Shown here: positions 31,301 through 39,280 of the stretch, in pieces
Layout of the letters: each line of letters starts with the position of its first letter
Position numbering within the stretch: the stretch's first letter is position 1
NCBI GenBank assembly: GCA_963778375.1
Contig: CAVZTX010000023.1
Coordinates: 124,001 to 188,000 of the forward strand
Reading direction: 5' to 3'
Length of the DNA: 64,000 bases
Origin: CAVZTX01 sp963778375
GTDB taxonomy: Bacteria; Chloroflexota; Ktedonobacteria; Ktedonobacterales; Ktedonobacteraceae
Position numbers and translations under genes: made by a program
The notes under the pieces: generated by a model
The model's database searches: none
Seen by the model: the letters and a program-made list of their open reading frames with translations, nothing else
What the model was told of the DNA's origin: nothing

Positions 31301-32277
31301 ACCTGCATTTGCAGGAATGGCTTCTTGCCATAGCTGACAGGTTCTCTCTCAAAGACATGCAAGCGGCACGTTGGAAAGACGTGCTGCCACGACTGGATAA
31401 AGTGCTCGGCAAAGTCGCCGGGAGTATTGGTAAACTCAATGACCTGATCGCGAAATGTTCCTTCGGCTAGTAATGCTCCTAGGATGAAGGCCAGATCCTC
31501 GTTCAGCGACTCCGGAAGCGTGTGCTGCTTCGCACGAGATTTTTGGAGAACAGAGGGATAGAATCCATGCAGGTTAACGGGCTGCTCAGGCCATAGGTTG
31601 GTGCTTCGATCCAGAACAACATAGTCACCAACAGCTAACTGGTCTATCGTTTTCCAGATAAGTGTGACATGCCCATCAGAAGCGTGAGGTATCGCCACCA
31701 GTAGAGGATGATTCGCTGTGCCCGTGACTTCATATCCTCGTTGTGTCCGCACGCTCCACGTCGGGAACTTACCGCAATCCCACCACTTACTGGCCGTATT
31801 AGTTTGCCCATCTTTTGACAGGATACGCACAGAAACATCCTCGACGCCTGGCTGCGAGATCCGGCTGATCGGCACCAGCCCTTTGTCAGTGACGATGAGT
31901 GTGTCTCCCGTGACACAATATCGCATGGCCGCAGGTGGATCATCATCCTGCGAGCCAAAATTTCCTTGTCCCAACACAAGTGGGTAGCGCATTGACCAGG
32001 GCTGCGCCATACGCACCAGCGAATCGTAGACGGCCACATCTCCGTGAGGATGATAGCTCTTCAAAACCTCACCAACGGTACCTGCGCACTTACGAAATTG
32101 CTTCGTTGATTGCAAGCCCATCTGGTCCATGGCGTATAATACTCGACGATGTACGGGCTTGAGTCCATCGCGCACATCGGGAAGTGCGCGGCTAACAATA
32201 ACGCTCATTGAATAATCAAGGTACGCGCCCGTCATTTGCTCAACAATGCTAACCGTCTTAATATTGCCAAGTTCCAT
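28396..32277 (-). CDS. gyrA: DNA gyrase subunit A precursor with in-frame intein
   Basis: 1293 residues, of which 853 are gyrase after splicing. The N-terminal exteins carry the class II topoisomerase core: DVRDGLKPVHRRVLYAM and the QRDA-like HPHGDVAVYDSLVRMAQ. The catalytic Tyr120 of PPAAMRY is immediately followed by intein Cys121. After the intein, TEAKMAAIADELLRDID continues the domain. The GyrA box QRRGGRG in the C-terminal pinwheel marks it as gyrase and not topoisomerase IV. The last 40 residues are a Glu/Asn/Gly-rich acidic tail. AAGGAATTTATT precedes the ATG. It stands alone; the gyrB partner is outside the window. Confidence 0.95.
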   Translation of the reverse strand: MELGNIKTVSIVEQMTGAYLDYSMSVIVSRALPDVRDGLKPVHRRVLYAMDQMGLQSTKQFRKCAGTVGEVLKSYHPHGDVAVYDSLVRMAQPWSMRYPLVLGQGNFGSQDDDPPAAMRYCVTGDTLIVTDKGLVPISRISQPGVEDVSVRILSKDGQTNTASKWWDCGKFPTWSVRTQRGYEVTGTANHPLLVAIPHASDGHVTLIWKTIDQLAVGDYVVLDRSTNLWPEQPVNLHGFYPSVLQKSRAKQHTLPESLNEDLAFILGALLAEGTFRDQVIEFTNTPGDFAEHFIQSWQHVFPTCRLHVFEREPVSYGKKPFLQMQVVSQHVIAFIKALGLSGRSAQRQLPEAILRSPRNVAAAFLRGLFEGDGAVEKSGRSLLRLNLTASNRLMLRQVQTLLLRFGIVASLNEDRTRQMHRLLISGRDNLVLFAREIGFISEVKSQALEAVLQLHTGKALSRTDFIPYLAEYARTHAKRGQREWLFKNNFDRADRLVATLPRLAQVLPATAVVEIENLARQRYLFERVKSIEDAGEQPVYSVRVDSACHSFVANGFVNHNTEAKMAAIADELLRDIDKDTVDFKPNYDNQTKEPVVMPARLPNLLLNGSTGIAVGMATNIPPHNLVEVCNGINYLIENPEATTEELSRIVRGPDFPTGGIIHGREGIRNTYANGRGRVVVRARTHFEEAERGRMSIIVTELPYQVNKADLVKKIAEMARDKKLEGISEVRDESDRQGMRMVIELKRDGSPESVLNALFKYTAMQSAFNTNMLALVDSQPRILTLKAFLQHYINHREVVITRRTRFELAKAEARKHILEGLKIALDNLDAIIRMIRQSQASEAVLNLNLQQQFGFSEVQAKAILDMRLARLSGLERQKIEEEWQEVLKNIAYYQMLLGDIHEIRKLIKEDLQELKEKYGDPRRTDIEDAEAGEFREEDLISNEEVVVTLTEKGYIKRLPSSTYRAQRRGGRGITGMATREDDTVRHLLVAHSHDGLLFFTDKGRVFQLRVYELPDVSRTAKGEHIINLIAIEQRERVTAVVYVPKGVSRDFMIVATKNGEVKKTAMDEFEVVRRSGLIAMDLEDDDELIGAKLAHADDDVLMITAQGQAIRFTVAELRSASRTSGGVRGIRLGKDDSVVSLNLAPKDTELLVVTEHGYGKRTSIEEYPRHSRGGGGVITAKVTEKTGRVATARVISERDNDLMIISASGVVIRTDVSTIAQAGRATQGVRLMNLSEGDSVVAVATTNGKKVEAQNENEVEGNGGEMDEVDVNEGMGDEVNGVEGNEENGDIEVS
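30598..31917 (-). other. Intein of 440 residues at the GyrA active-site tyrosine, with LAGLIDADG homing endonuclease
   Basis: The intein runs from Cys121 (codon 31917-31915) to the final Asn (30600-30598), giving a C-terminal VNHN followed by Thr as +1 residue. Block A is CVTGDTLIVT, block B is GTANHPLLV, and the end has the penultimate His. The endonuclease part has two LAGLIDADG motifs, LAFILGALLAEG and AAAFLRGLFEGDG, both with an acidic catalytic residue, so it may still cut DNA. The insertion point between Tyr and Thr is the same as that of mycobacterial GyrA inteins. Confidence 0.92.
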
Positions 32278-32660
32278 AATAAATTCCTTTTTGATAATTC
32301 AGATAAAATGTGGAGGCATCTCAGGTGATTAAGAAACCCGAAGAGAAGCATAGCAGTCGCCATTGCAATGCATACAACTTCTTATATTATACCATATTCG
32401 AGGGTGAGAAGTGACTTTATGGCCGAATTTGCAGCCCAAAAAGCTACCAATATGGCCATAACCTCAGCTTCAAAAAGATATACTATGGTATCTATGTTAT
32501 CAAATTTGATCTCATCCCACTATGTTTTGTAGGTGACCTGTGGTATTATTAATGCAACAGGGGATTTAGGGCATTTTCACGCAATGGACTTACGTCGATG
32601 TGGTCGGTATGTTTGTCCGATACTATATTGACTCGAATTATTCAGGGGAGGTAAGAACAG
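32278..32660. other. Intergenic region without a recognised gene
   Basis: This 383-bp spacer lies between the divergent gyrA and the small membrane protein gene and is AT-rich. It should contain both promoters, but I see no convincing conserved structure, tRNA or reading frame. GGGGAGG at 32646 is the ribosome site of the downstream gene. Confidence 0.5.
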
Positions 32661-33227
32661 ATGTCATTGCCGTTTACACCCCAGCAATGCTTCTTTGCTG
32701 CCATTATTGTTTTTGCCATAGTTGGGCTTCAACGGGGGTGGCGTCGTGAGCTAATTACAGTTGCGTTTGTTTCCGCTGGCCTGATATTTCTATTGTTCTT
32801 AAATGGAGGTCCAGGCCTGGCTCATTTTATATTTGTACGCATCCCGGCTATCATTGCTGATATCCTGGGGCAACCTGCGCCCAGCACTAGTGAGCCTTCG
32901 CTGCAAACTGTGCAAATCACTACAGTCTTAGCCTTTATAGCGGTTCTGGCCCTGAGTTACGTAGTTGGTAATAGGATGCCTAAACCCGCTACGCCCGCGG
33001 ATCGGATTTGGGGCATAGGCGCTGGAATCCTCACCGGTTTTCTCGTCGTTCTCTTTATAAACCACTTCTTTAACGGCAACCAGGGAGGAAATTCACTCTT
33101 TACATTAGCGATCGAAACCCCCGATCCAAGCAATTACATTGGATTGCTCCTTGTCATTGCCGTGGTCATCGTCGTTGTTGCGTTAATAGCAACTCGCGTG
33201 AAAAAAAGTGGAGGGGCTAAGAAATAG
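32661..33227 (+). CDS. CvpA-like small integral membrane protein
   Basis: 188 residues with about four to five membrane helices. The N-terminal helix followed by VGLQRGWRRELITVAFVSAG resembles the start of CvpA-type proteins, but the match is loose. The middle loop (APSTSEPSLQ) is short and the C-terminus is basic (KKSGGAKK), in keeping with a cytoplasmic tail. The function is unknown. It is followed by a hairpin repeat and a PH-domain membrane protein gene on the same strand. Confidence 0.65.
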   Translation: MSLPFTPQQCFFAAIIVFAIVGLQRGWRRELITVAFVSAGLIFLLFLNGGPGLAHFIFVRIPAIIADILGQPAPSTSEPSLQTVQITTVLAFIAVLALSYVVGNRMPKPATPADRIWGIGAGILTGFLVVLFINHFFNGNQGGNSLFTLAIETPDPSNYIGLLLVIAVVIVVVALIATRVKKSGGAKK

Positions 33228-33262
33228 CCTATCGGAACATTTAGTAGCTTTATGAGGTGAAA

Positions 33263-33290
33263 TGTAGAGGCGACCTTTATGGTCGCCTTG
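33263..33290. repeat. GTAGAGGC-type hairpin repeat
   Basis: TGTAG is followed by AGGCGACC (33268-33275), a TTTAT loop and GGTCGCCT (33281-33288). It is another member of the dispersed hairpin family and lies between two co-oriented genes. Confidence 0.6.
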
Positions 33291-33312
33291 TTCCCATCCT
33301 ATCTGAGGTGAC

Positions 33313-34929
33313 ATGATGAGCAGCAATCCACCTAAAGCTAATGCAGCCCAGCAGGCACCCAATGCTCCCTGGGGACCTACTACACAACATCGCCTAGGCT
33401 TGCGAACCATTCGCCGTGGGCGTGACAAGCAGTGGCACTTTCCAGAACAAAAGCCAGACGAAATCGTCAGAATGGTGGTACGCAAGCATAAATGGTTTCT
33501 TATCCGCTCAGCTCTACCACTGATTGGTACATGTGCTGCGCTCTTCTTGTTACTCATCTGGATTGGTCCCAGCCAGCCCAAATTACAATCCATCTGGTCT
33601 GTTCTAGAGATACTGGCAGGCATCGGCGTTGTTCTTACTGGTATCTATTTTCTGTATAAAGATTTCGTTGTCTGGTTCTACGAGACTACCATTATCACCG
33701 ACAAACGTATCATTAAGTGGGGAACACGGGGCAGTGTTTTGAGTCCTAGCCGCGATGAAACACCCCTTGATAAAGTCCAGCAAATAGCAGTTGATCAGGA
33801 AAACCTCTGGGAAATCCTCTTCAACTACGGTACGGTTCATATCTACATTGTCGGGGGCCAAATAGTGCTCAAGGATGTACCCCGACCGAAGTTAATTCGA
33901 GAAGCTTTGCAGGGTGTTCATGAAGAATTCAAAGCAAGTAAACCAGCAAAGGAAAAGACACCTCTACCCGAGGGCGACCCTGTCATGGTTGCCCTACTAG
34001 AAAAATTAGCGAAGCCCGATGAGATAGCAAAACTCCCCGACGCCGATGAGAAATACACCTCTCGTCATCCGGAAAGGTATCGTAATAAGCTTCGTGGCCC
34101 TAGGCGGACCTTTGGAGGTCCATTACGCATTCCCTGCGATATTCGTTACACGTCCGACGAATTTACCGTGGAGTATATCCAGCGTTCCCCTTACGTTCTT
34201 GTCTGGCGTCTCGCTCTCACAGCCCTCTTGCTGGCTGTCGCGATAGTTGTCGCCTTTCTCGTCCCCTCCTTATTCGTGATCATGGGGTTAATTGTGCTGG
34301 TCTTGTTGATCGCAGTAGGTCTCATCATCATCAACTACGTCGATGACGTTTACATTCTGACAAACAAACGTATCATTGACATCCAGCGCAAATTTATCAT
34401 CTTCTATGAGGCTCGGTTAGAGATTGAGTATAAGAACATCCGTGACATTCAGGTCAACGTCCCTAATGTGATTGAGTATGCCCTCAACGTTGGGGACGTT
34501 CATGTGCAGACGCCAGGCAATAGTCCCGATGTCATCTTCGATGGTGTTTCTCAACCCTTTGCACTCCAGGATAAGATCTATTTCCTGAAAGACTACAAAG
34601 ATAAAGCCGACAAGACCAAGGAGAAAAATGAACGCAAGGAGCAGTTGTACGACTGGTTCGGCAGTGTTGTGACGCTCCTGGAAAAGAAGGCAACCTACAA
34701 AGGCGTTCCAGACTTGCAATTGCTGGATTTCTATACAGCGGCGGAACGAGCACGTACCTTTGGTATGAAGGTTGTTTTTATGGGCGAGGATTCTTCACAT
34801 CCCGACCTGAAGCCCGGGATAGTAGTTGAACAAAACCCCCTTCCTGGCACATTGCTGGATGACGACATAAAAGATCCGAACGGAAAAAAGAAAGTCCCTG
34901 AAATCCACGTCATTCTAAGCAGACGCTGA
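33313..34929 (+). CDS. Membrane protein with two bacterial PH-like domains and a C-terminal PASTA-like domain
   Basis: 538 residues. There are two similar halves: each has a pair of membrane helices followed by a bPH2-like domain. Half one has FLIRSALPLIGTCAALFLLL, then YETTIITDKRIIKWG and PLDKVQQIAVDQENLWEIL. Half two has YVLVWRLALTALLLAVAIVV, then DVYILTNKRIIDIQRKF and YKNIRDIQVNVPNVIEY. The C-terminal 75 residues (GVPDLQLLDFYTAAERARTFG, split here at FYTA; then GIVVEQNPLPG) look like a single PASTA domain, which usually binds cell-wall muropeptides. The topology and role are inferred. Start at 33313, or at 33316 where a second ATG follows directly. Confidence 0.78.
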   Translation: MMSSNPPKANAAQQAPNAPWGPTTQHRLGLRTIRRGRDKQWHFPEQKPDEIVRMVVRKHKWFLIRSALPLIGTCAALFLLLIWIGPSQPKLQSIWSVLEILAGIGVVLTGIYFLYKDFVVWFYETTIITDKRIIKWGTRGSVLSPSRDETPLDKVQQIAVDQENLWEILFNYGTVHIYIVGGQIVLKDVPRPKLIREALQGVHEEFKASKPAKEKTPLPEGDPVMVALLEKLAKPDEIAKLPDADEKYTSRHPERYRNKLRGPRRTFGGPLRIPCDIRYTSDEFTVEYIQRSPYVLVWRLALTALLLAVAIVVAFLVPSLFVIMGLIVLVLLIAVGLIIINYVDDVYILTNKRIIDIQRKFIIFYEARLEIEYKNIRDIQVNVPNVIEYALNVGDVHVQTPGNSPDVIFDGVSQPFALQDKIYFLKDYKDKADKTKEKNERKEQLYDWFGSVVTLLEKKATYKGVPDLQLLDFYTAAERARTFGMKVVFMGEDSSHPDLKPGIVVEQNPLPGTLLDDDIKDPNGKKKVPEIHVILSRR

Positions 34930-34936
34930 ACAAAAG

Positions 34937-34995
34937 AAACATAAAATCAGGGCACAAAGCAGTTGTTTCCGCTCTGGTGCCCTGATTTTATGTTT
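34937..34995. terminator. Bidirectional terminator
   Basis: Perfect 19-nt arms, AAACATAAAATCAGGGCAC (34937-34955) and its complement (34977-34995), enclose a 21-nt loop. Both outer ends are A/T-rich, giving a U-run in either direction, which suits the converging PH-domain and RNA methyltransferase genes. Confidence 0.75.
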
Positions 34996-34998
34996 ACA

Positions 34999-36348
34999 TT
35001 ATCTTGCGTCGGTATGTACCAGCAGCGCAATACATTCGATGTGGTACGTCTGCGGAAACATATCAACGGGTTGAGCTGCCACTAAGCGATAACGCCCACT
35101 CCCGCAGAGCGTAGCAATATCACGTGCAAGCGTACTGGGATCGCATGAGACGTAGCAGATGGCGCGTGGAGCGAGCGATTGCAACGCCTGTAACGCTTTG
35201 GGATGACACCCCGCACGTGGTGGATCAACCAGCGCAAGATCAACCCGCTCGCGCCGGTAGTAGAGCTGGCCAAGTAATCGCTCTAACGTACCTTCGAGCG
35301 TCGTAATATTGTTCTGATTGTTCAGTGTAGCATTTGCACGCGCATCCATCACCGCGCTTGGCTGTGACTCAATAGAAATCACGCGCGAGGCACGCGACGC
35401 GAGGAAGGCCGAGAAAAGCCCGACACCGCTATAGCCATCCAATACAACGTCGGAACGTTGAGGTTCTAGCATCGCAATGGCACGTTCAACTAGAACCGGC
35501 GTCTGGACCATATTGACCTGGAAGAAGGAGTCTGCGGATACGCGGAAACGACGACCAAGCACACCATCGGTCAAAAACTCTTGCCCGGCTACCACACGAC
35601 CATAGCGTCCACCAACACGTTCGATAATCACACCCACGATGCCTGGGGCTATTGTCATCAACTCATGTGCCAGTTGCTGTGGTGCCTCAATCGTTGAGCC
35701 GGGACGTGCATGTAAACACAGCAGCGTAGGCACAGCTTTTACCGGTGTTGAACCGCTGGCACTCACCGCACCGATAGCCCCACGAATAGTGAACCCCTGG
35801 ATCATCTCTCCAAGCGATTCACCAAAATAGTCAAGCAACTTGCTTCGTACACGCTGGTAAACCATGTCGAGCGCGGGGTGCAGCAATGGGCATGTTTCCA
35901 GGTCCTGAATTTCGTGGCTCTCCGTGAATTTAAAGCCCACCTCATTGTCTGGACCAATAGAAAACAGCGCAATGTTGCGATATTCCCAGGGAGAAATACT
36001 CGCGGGCATGCCGAGCGTGGGGTGGACAAGCGCATCAGGTTGTTTACCAATACGCACAAGGAGCTGACGCACAATATGTGCCTTCCAGGTGAGTTGTGCT
36101 GGATACGCAATGTGTTGCCATTGGCAACCACAGTCCGTGAGCAGGGGATAGGCAGACTCTATACGCTCAGGCGCAGGACGCAAGATCTCTAACAGATCCG
36201 CGCGTGCATGTCCGCGACGTTCTTCCACAATATCCACCCGTACTCGTTCTCCTGGAATGCCTCCAGGCACGAAGAGGACACGTCCCTCGTACCTGCCTAC
36301 AGCGTCGCCTCCGTAAGCAAGATCCGTCAATTCAACATCAATGCTCAT
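34999..36348 (-). CDS. TRAM-domain RNA (uracil-C5) methyltransferase, RumA/RlmD family
   Basis: 449 residues from the ATG at 36348, chosen because GAGGTGAAC precedes it and the TRAM domain starts at once (VELTDLAYGGDAVGR, then GERVRVDIVEERRG). The SAM domain has DGYSGVGLFSAFLA, LVDPPRAGCHPKAL and the catalytic cysteine in YVSCDPSTLARD. The family makes 5-methyluridine in 23S rRNA or tRNA. The usual CxxxxxCGGC iron-sulfur motif is reduced here to DCGCQWQH, with another Cys in LETCPLLH, so cluster binding is uncertain. The exact target base cannot be told. Confidence 0.87.
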   Translation of the reverse strand: MSIDVELTDLAYGGDAVGRYEGRVLFVPGGIPGERVRVDIVEERRGHARADLLEILRPAPERIESAYPLLTDCGCQWQHIAYPAQLTWKAHIVRQLLVRIGKQPDALVHPTLGMPASISPWEYRNIALFSIGPDNEVGFKFTESHEIQDLETCPLLHPALDMVYQRVRSKLLDYFGESLGEMIQGFTIRGAIGAVSASGSTPVKAVPTLLCLHARPGSTIEAPQQLAHELMTIAPGIVGVIIERVGGRYGRVVAGQEFLTDGVLGRRFRVSADSFFQVNMVQTPVLVERAIAMLEPQRSDVVLDGYSGVGLFSAFLASRASRVISIESQPSAVMDARANATLNNQNNITTLEGTLERLLGQLYYRRERVDLALVDPPRAGCHPKALQALQSLAPRAICYVSCDPSTLARDIATLCGSGRYRLVAAQPVDMFPQTYHIECIALLVHTDAR

Positions 36349-36417
36349 GTTCACCTCGGCGGCCACACAGTGCCGTCCCATCTTTCAACATAATTTTTGC
36401 CAGTTTCACTGACGCCT

Positions 36418-37413
36418 TTATAAAGTAAGCGGGTGTTTGGGCTGACTAATGAGCCGCGTTCCAAAACGACTTAGGAGCACTGCACCCAGTCCTAACAAGC
36501 CCACTACAATATTGATCAACCAACCAATATAGGGGAGAGACCCTACCAGTGCCAACACGGCCAGTCCTACTACTACCTGTACGTAACGCTCCTTCTGCTG
36601 CGGAGCTACCGCACGTAGAATGTATTCGCCAACATTCCAACCAATAGCCACAGTCCCTAATACCCACGCCGCAAACAGTCCTACTGCTACTATAATCGCC
36701 AATGGTATCGAAAGAATCAATGCTGCCAGTACAATTAGTACTGGCGGAGCAAGCAATAAGCTCAGTAGCCCCAACACGAAACTACGCTTCCTCTTACTTA
36801 TCACCGTTGTACGCACGAACACCACATGTTCTGGAAGCAACGAGGTAAGCAAAAGCCCTACAATCACCCAGATCAATATAGACATATAGGGAAAAGCGAA
36901 TGCTCCTCGCATCCCAACCAGCAAATCAATGCCCCAGTTGTAATTATTGATTTTATGATGTGTAGTACCCGCATTCTGCGACATATGGCTTCCATAAAGA
37001 TTAATGTCGCCCTGCACATTGGAACCATGCTGCAAGACCAGTGAACCCGCGTACAGATTCATACTGTCATCCACAGTTCCAAGTACAACCACCTGGCTGT
37101 TGAAAGCTACCACCTCTCCCTGCACCTCACCTTTAATCGTCACTGTTCCACCAAACGAAGTGATATCGCCACAGGTCACTTCGTTCCCATCCACCACAAT
37201 ATTCTCGCCAAAGGATGGCCCATCATGGCTATGCGTACAGCCATTCCCCGCGCTGTCTATATGCTTACCAGCAGCTTGAGCACTCGGCATTACCCATCTA
37301 AACAATCCCCCACCTGCACCCGTCAAATAAACTGAGATAAGCACTAGCCCAGCTAGCAAGAGCCATTGTATTCGTACGGCTTTTCGCATACTGGCACTCC
37401 CTGGCATGATCAT
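36418..37413 (-). CDS. Polymer-forming (bactofilin-like) membrane protein in ECF operon
   Basis: About 331 residues. An N-terminal signal/anchor helix (WLLLAGLVLISVYLTGAGGG) is followed by a beta-rich stretch like polymer-forming bactofilin repeats (DGNEVTCGDITSFGGTVTIK, VVVLGTVDDSMNLYAGSLVL). At least four membrane helices then follow, including ILIWVIVGLLLTSLLP. The start is ambiguous among ATGs at 37413, 37407 and 37389. The first overlaps a perfect palindrome. It overlaps or abuts the anti-sigma gene and is the third gene of the sigma operon, so it may be a structural target of envelope-stress control (inference). Confidence 0.72.
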   Translation of the reverse strand: MIMPGSASMRKAVRIQWLLLAGLVLISVYLTGAGGGLFRWVMPSAQAAGKHIDSAGNGCTHSHDGPSFGENIVVDGNEVTCGDITSFGGTVTIKGEVQGEVVAFNSQVVVLGTVDDSMNLYAGSLVLQHGSNVQGDINLYGSHMSQNAGTTHHKINNYNWGIDLLVGMRGAFAFPYMSILIWVIVGLLLTSLLPEHVVFVRTTVISKRKRSFVLGLLSLLLAPPVLIVLAALILSIPLAIIVAVGLFAAWVLGTVAIGWNVGEYILRAVAPQQKERYVQVVVGLAVLALVGSLPYIGWLINIVVGLLGLGAVLLSRFGTRLISQPKHPLTL

Positions 37414-37424
37414 TTGATCATGCC
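37403..37424. promoter_or_regulatory. Perfect palindrome over the start codon of the bactofilin-like gene
   Basis: GGCATGATCA-TT-TGATCATGCC is a 10-2-10 inverted repeat covering the likely ATG at 37413-37411. In RNA it would fold into a hairpin hiding the start codon. In DNA it could be an operator. It also separates this gene from the anti-sigma gene stop at 37434. Confidence 0.45.
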
Positions 37425-37433
37425 CTTCCCTTC

Positions 37434-38066
37434 CTATGCCTCTTGTGGAGCACGCATCAAGCGTAACCACAAGCCCATCATCACCACCAGGACGAATGCC
37501 ACCCCTGAAAGGAGCAGGCTATTACGAGTGACAAGCGTCAAATCCGTCTGTACATACTGCACAAACGTCATGAACAGGTCTATAGCACCGCTCAACTGCG
37601 TAATAAATTGCACTACCAGGTGGGGTCGAACGATAAACAGCAGAAGCGGAAGCGCTCCTATAGCAAAAAAGACTACTGCCAAAGAAGGAACGACTCTGTG
37701 CAAATGAACCATGCGCGACTGCTGCTTCGTACGTATATCCTCAAGTTGCTGGGTAATCTGTTTACGCACCTGAATCGCCTGCATTATGCGCTCAGTCGAT
37801 ATATTGGATTGCATGTGGGAACTCTGTTGGGGCAATCTCTGCGCTTGCCCGTTGCTAGTAGAAGTAGGTAAGTAGTTTCCTGAACTTCCCACCCCCACTT
37901 TTCCACGCTCGCGAGGGAGTAACGTATCTAAACGTTTCTGACCTTGCTCAAAAGAATAGCAACCGCCACAGCGCTGCAAGTGCTCCTGAACTGTCGGAGC
38001 ATCCGATTGCATAGGATCATCATCACGCTGAACGGTCAGCCAAAATTTAGCATCACGGCAGCGCAT
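37434..38066 (-). CDS. Zinc-finger (zf-HC2) anti-sigma factor, membrane anchored
   Basis: 210 residues. The N-terminus has MRCRDAKFWLTVQ and EHLQRCGGC, the HxxxCxxC zinc-binding anti-sigma motif. A polar linker with coiled-coil character (MQAIQVRKQITQQLEDIRTK) follows, then two or three hydrophobic segments near the C-terminus (VVPSLAVVFFAIGALPLLLFIV, cited in part; SLLLSGVAFVLVVMMGLWL). It overlaps the upstream sigma gene by 14 bp, typical of translationally coupled sigma/anti-sigma pairs, and would hold that sigma factor at the membrane. Confidence 0.82.
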   Translation of the reverse strand: MRCRDAKFWLTVQRDDDPMQSDAPTVQEHLQRCGGCYSFEQGQKRLDTLLPRERGKVGVGSSGNYLPTSTSNGQAQRLPQQSSHMQSNISTERIMQAIQVRKQITQQLEDIRTKQQSRMVHLHRVVPSLAVVFFAIGALPLLLFIVRPHLVVQFITQLSGAIDLFMTFVQYVQTDLTLVTRNSLLLSGVAFVLVVMMGLWLRLMRAPQEA

Positions 38067-38841
38067 CGATCTGTTCCTCCTCGTTGAGTTGGTTCTCTTT
38101 CATATAACGTGCAAGTAGTTCACGCGCACGATGTAAGCGCGCCTTCACCAACGGCGGCGTCAACTGGAGCGCCGAAGCAATTTCCTCGTATGAAAAGTCA
38201 TACCAGTAGCGTAAAACGATGACTGCCCGGTATTTGCTCGGTAACCGGCGCAAATAGGTCTGTATCTCGTCCTGCTGCTCCCCTTGCAACGCTGATTGCT
38301 CAGGACCTGCACCCAGATCGGTAATCCACTCCAGAAATGGTACGTCCTCAAGTGGCAACGCCAGGAAGCGTCGACGACGAAGCTGGTCAATTGCCAAGTG
38401 CGAAGCAATCGAAAGCAACCAGGTGCTGAATTTATGCTCAGGTTTGTAAGTGGCAAGCTGCGTATAAGCTCGCACAAATACCTCCTGTGTCACATCCTCC
38501 GCTTCTGTAGCATTACTCAGCATGCGGTACGCGAGATTCTGCACAGCATCTTTATATCGCTCGACGAGCACTGAGAAGGCGTCTTGATCACCCGCAAGCA
38601 CCAGCTCGACAAGCGCAGCATCGCTCATCGCCTCCACAACAACTCCCTGCGCATGAACGATGGAGGAACTTGATACCTCCGCCGTGGCCTGGCTGCTAAT
38701 AGACCGACCTCCGCTCGAAATGTTCTGAGAGGTTGTCCCAGTCATTTCTTTGCGACGTGTTTTCCTCGCTGGTTTGGCCAGTGATCCAATCACTCCCAGC
38801 GTACCTGAAGCATGCATTGTCAATTCCATAATTTTTGCCAC
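38053..38841 (-). CDS. ECF sigma-70 family RNA polymerase sigma factor
   Basis: 262 residues if started at the GTG at 38841; an ATG four codons later (38829) is equally likely. After a 75-residue Ser/Thr-rich N-terminal extension, region 2 begins at DQDAFSVLVERYKDAVQNLA and includes TEAEDVTQEVFVRAYTQL and FSTWLLSIASHLAIDQLRRR. Region 4 is LPSKYRAVIVLRYWYDFSYEEIA with the helix-turn-helix LTPPLVKARLHRARELL. The extension is longer than in usual SigW-like proteins. It is the first gene of an operon with its anti-sigma factor and the bactofilin-like protein. Confidence 0.88.
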   Translation of the reverse strand: MAKIMELTMHASGTLGVIGSLAKPARKTRRKEMTGTTSQNISSGGRSISSQATAEVSSSSIVHAQGVVVEAMSDAALVELVLAGDQDAFSVLVERYKDAVQNLAYRMLSNATEAEDVTQEVFVRAYTQLATYKPEHKFSTWLLSIASHLAIDQLRRRRFLALPLEDVPFLEWITDLGAGPEQSALQGEQQDEIQTYLRRLPSKYRAVIVLRYWYDFSYEEIASALQLTPPLVKARLHRARELLARYMKENQLNEEEQIDALP

Positions 38842-39280
38842 CGCTCGTTTTCTTTTTCTTTATTCATATTAATCGGTAAATACAACCTCATTCAGAAATA
38901 CATACGAGCGATGACTAAAAAAGTTGTAATCTCTTGCAGACAAGTGTAGCATGTGTAAGCGTAACTGGCAAGAGGAAAGTACTTCAGGGGAATGGCATAG
39001 GAAGCGGTTGCAAGAAATAATGCCCGCCTGACCCTCTACTCCGAAAAATGACAAAAACTTCATATTTCGTAACTCTTCGAGATCCTCTCCATTAAAAACA
39101 AATGAATTTCTGATGCGCTTATTTCCCACTTAAATAAGAAAAAGCTCAGGTTCTCTTAGAATGCTTTAGTTTATGCTTAGAGGTGCCTACAGAAGAGCTT
39201 ATACGAGACAAAAATCATTGCAATTTAAACTAGAACAAGTTACGCTACACATAGGTCAAAGGAAAGAGAGGATCTGACTC
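38842..39280. other. Divergent promoter region between two ECF sigma genes
   Basis: This 439-bp AT-rich spacer separates the two divergent ECF sigma genes. An 86-codon open frame on the minus strand (38869-39129) has no ribosome site or family resemblance and is probably spurious. I see no RNA gene. GGAAAGAGAGG just before 39281 is the ribosome site of the plus-strand sigma gene. Confidence 0.5.

Noticed and set aside
38869..39129. 86-codon open frame on the minus strand between the two sigma genes
   Set aside because: No ribosome site, no recognisable family and a Cys/Phe/Ser-rich composition typical of chance frames in AT-rich spacer.
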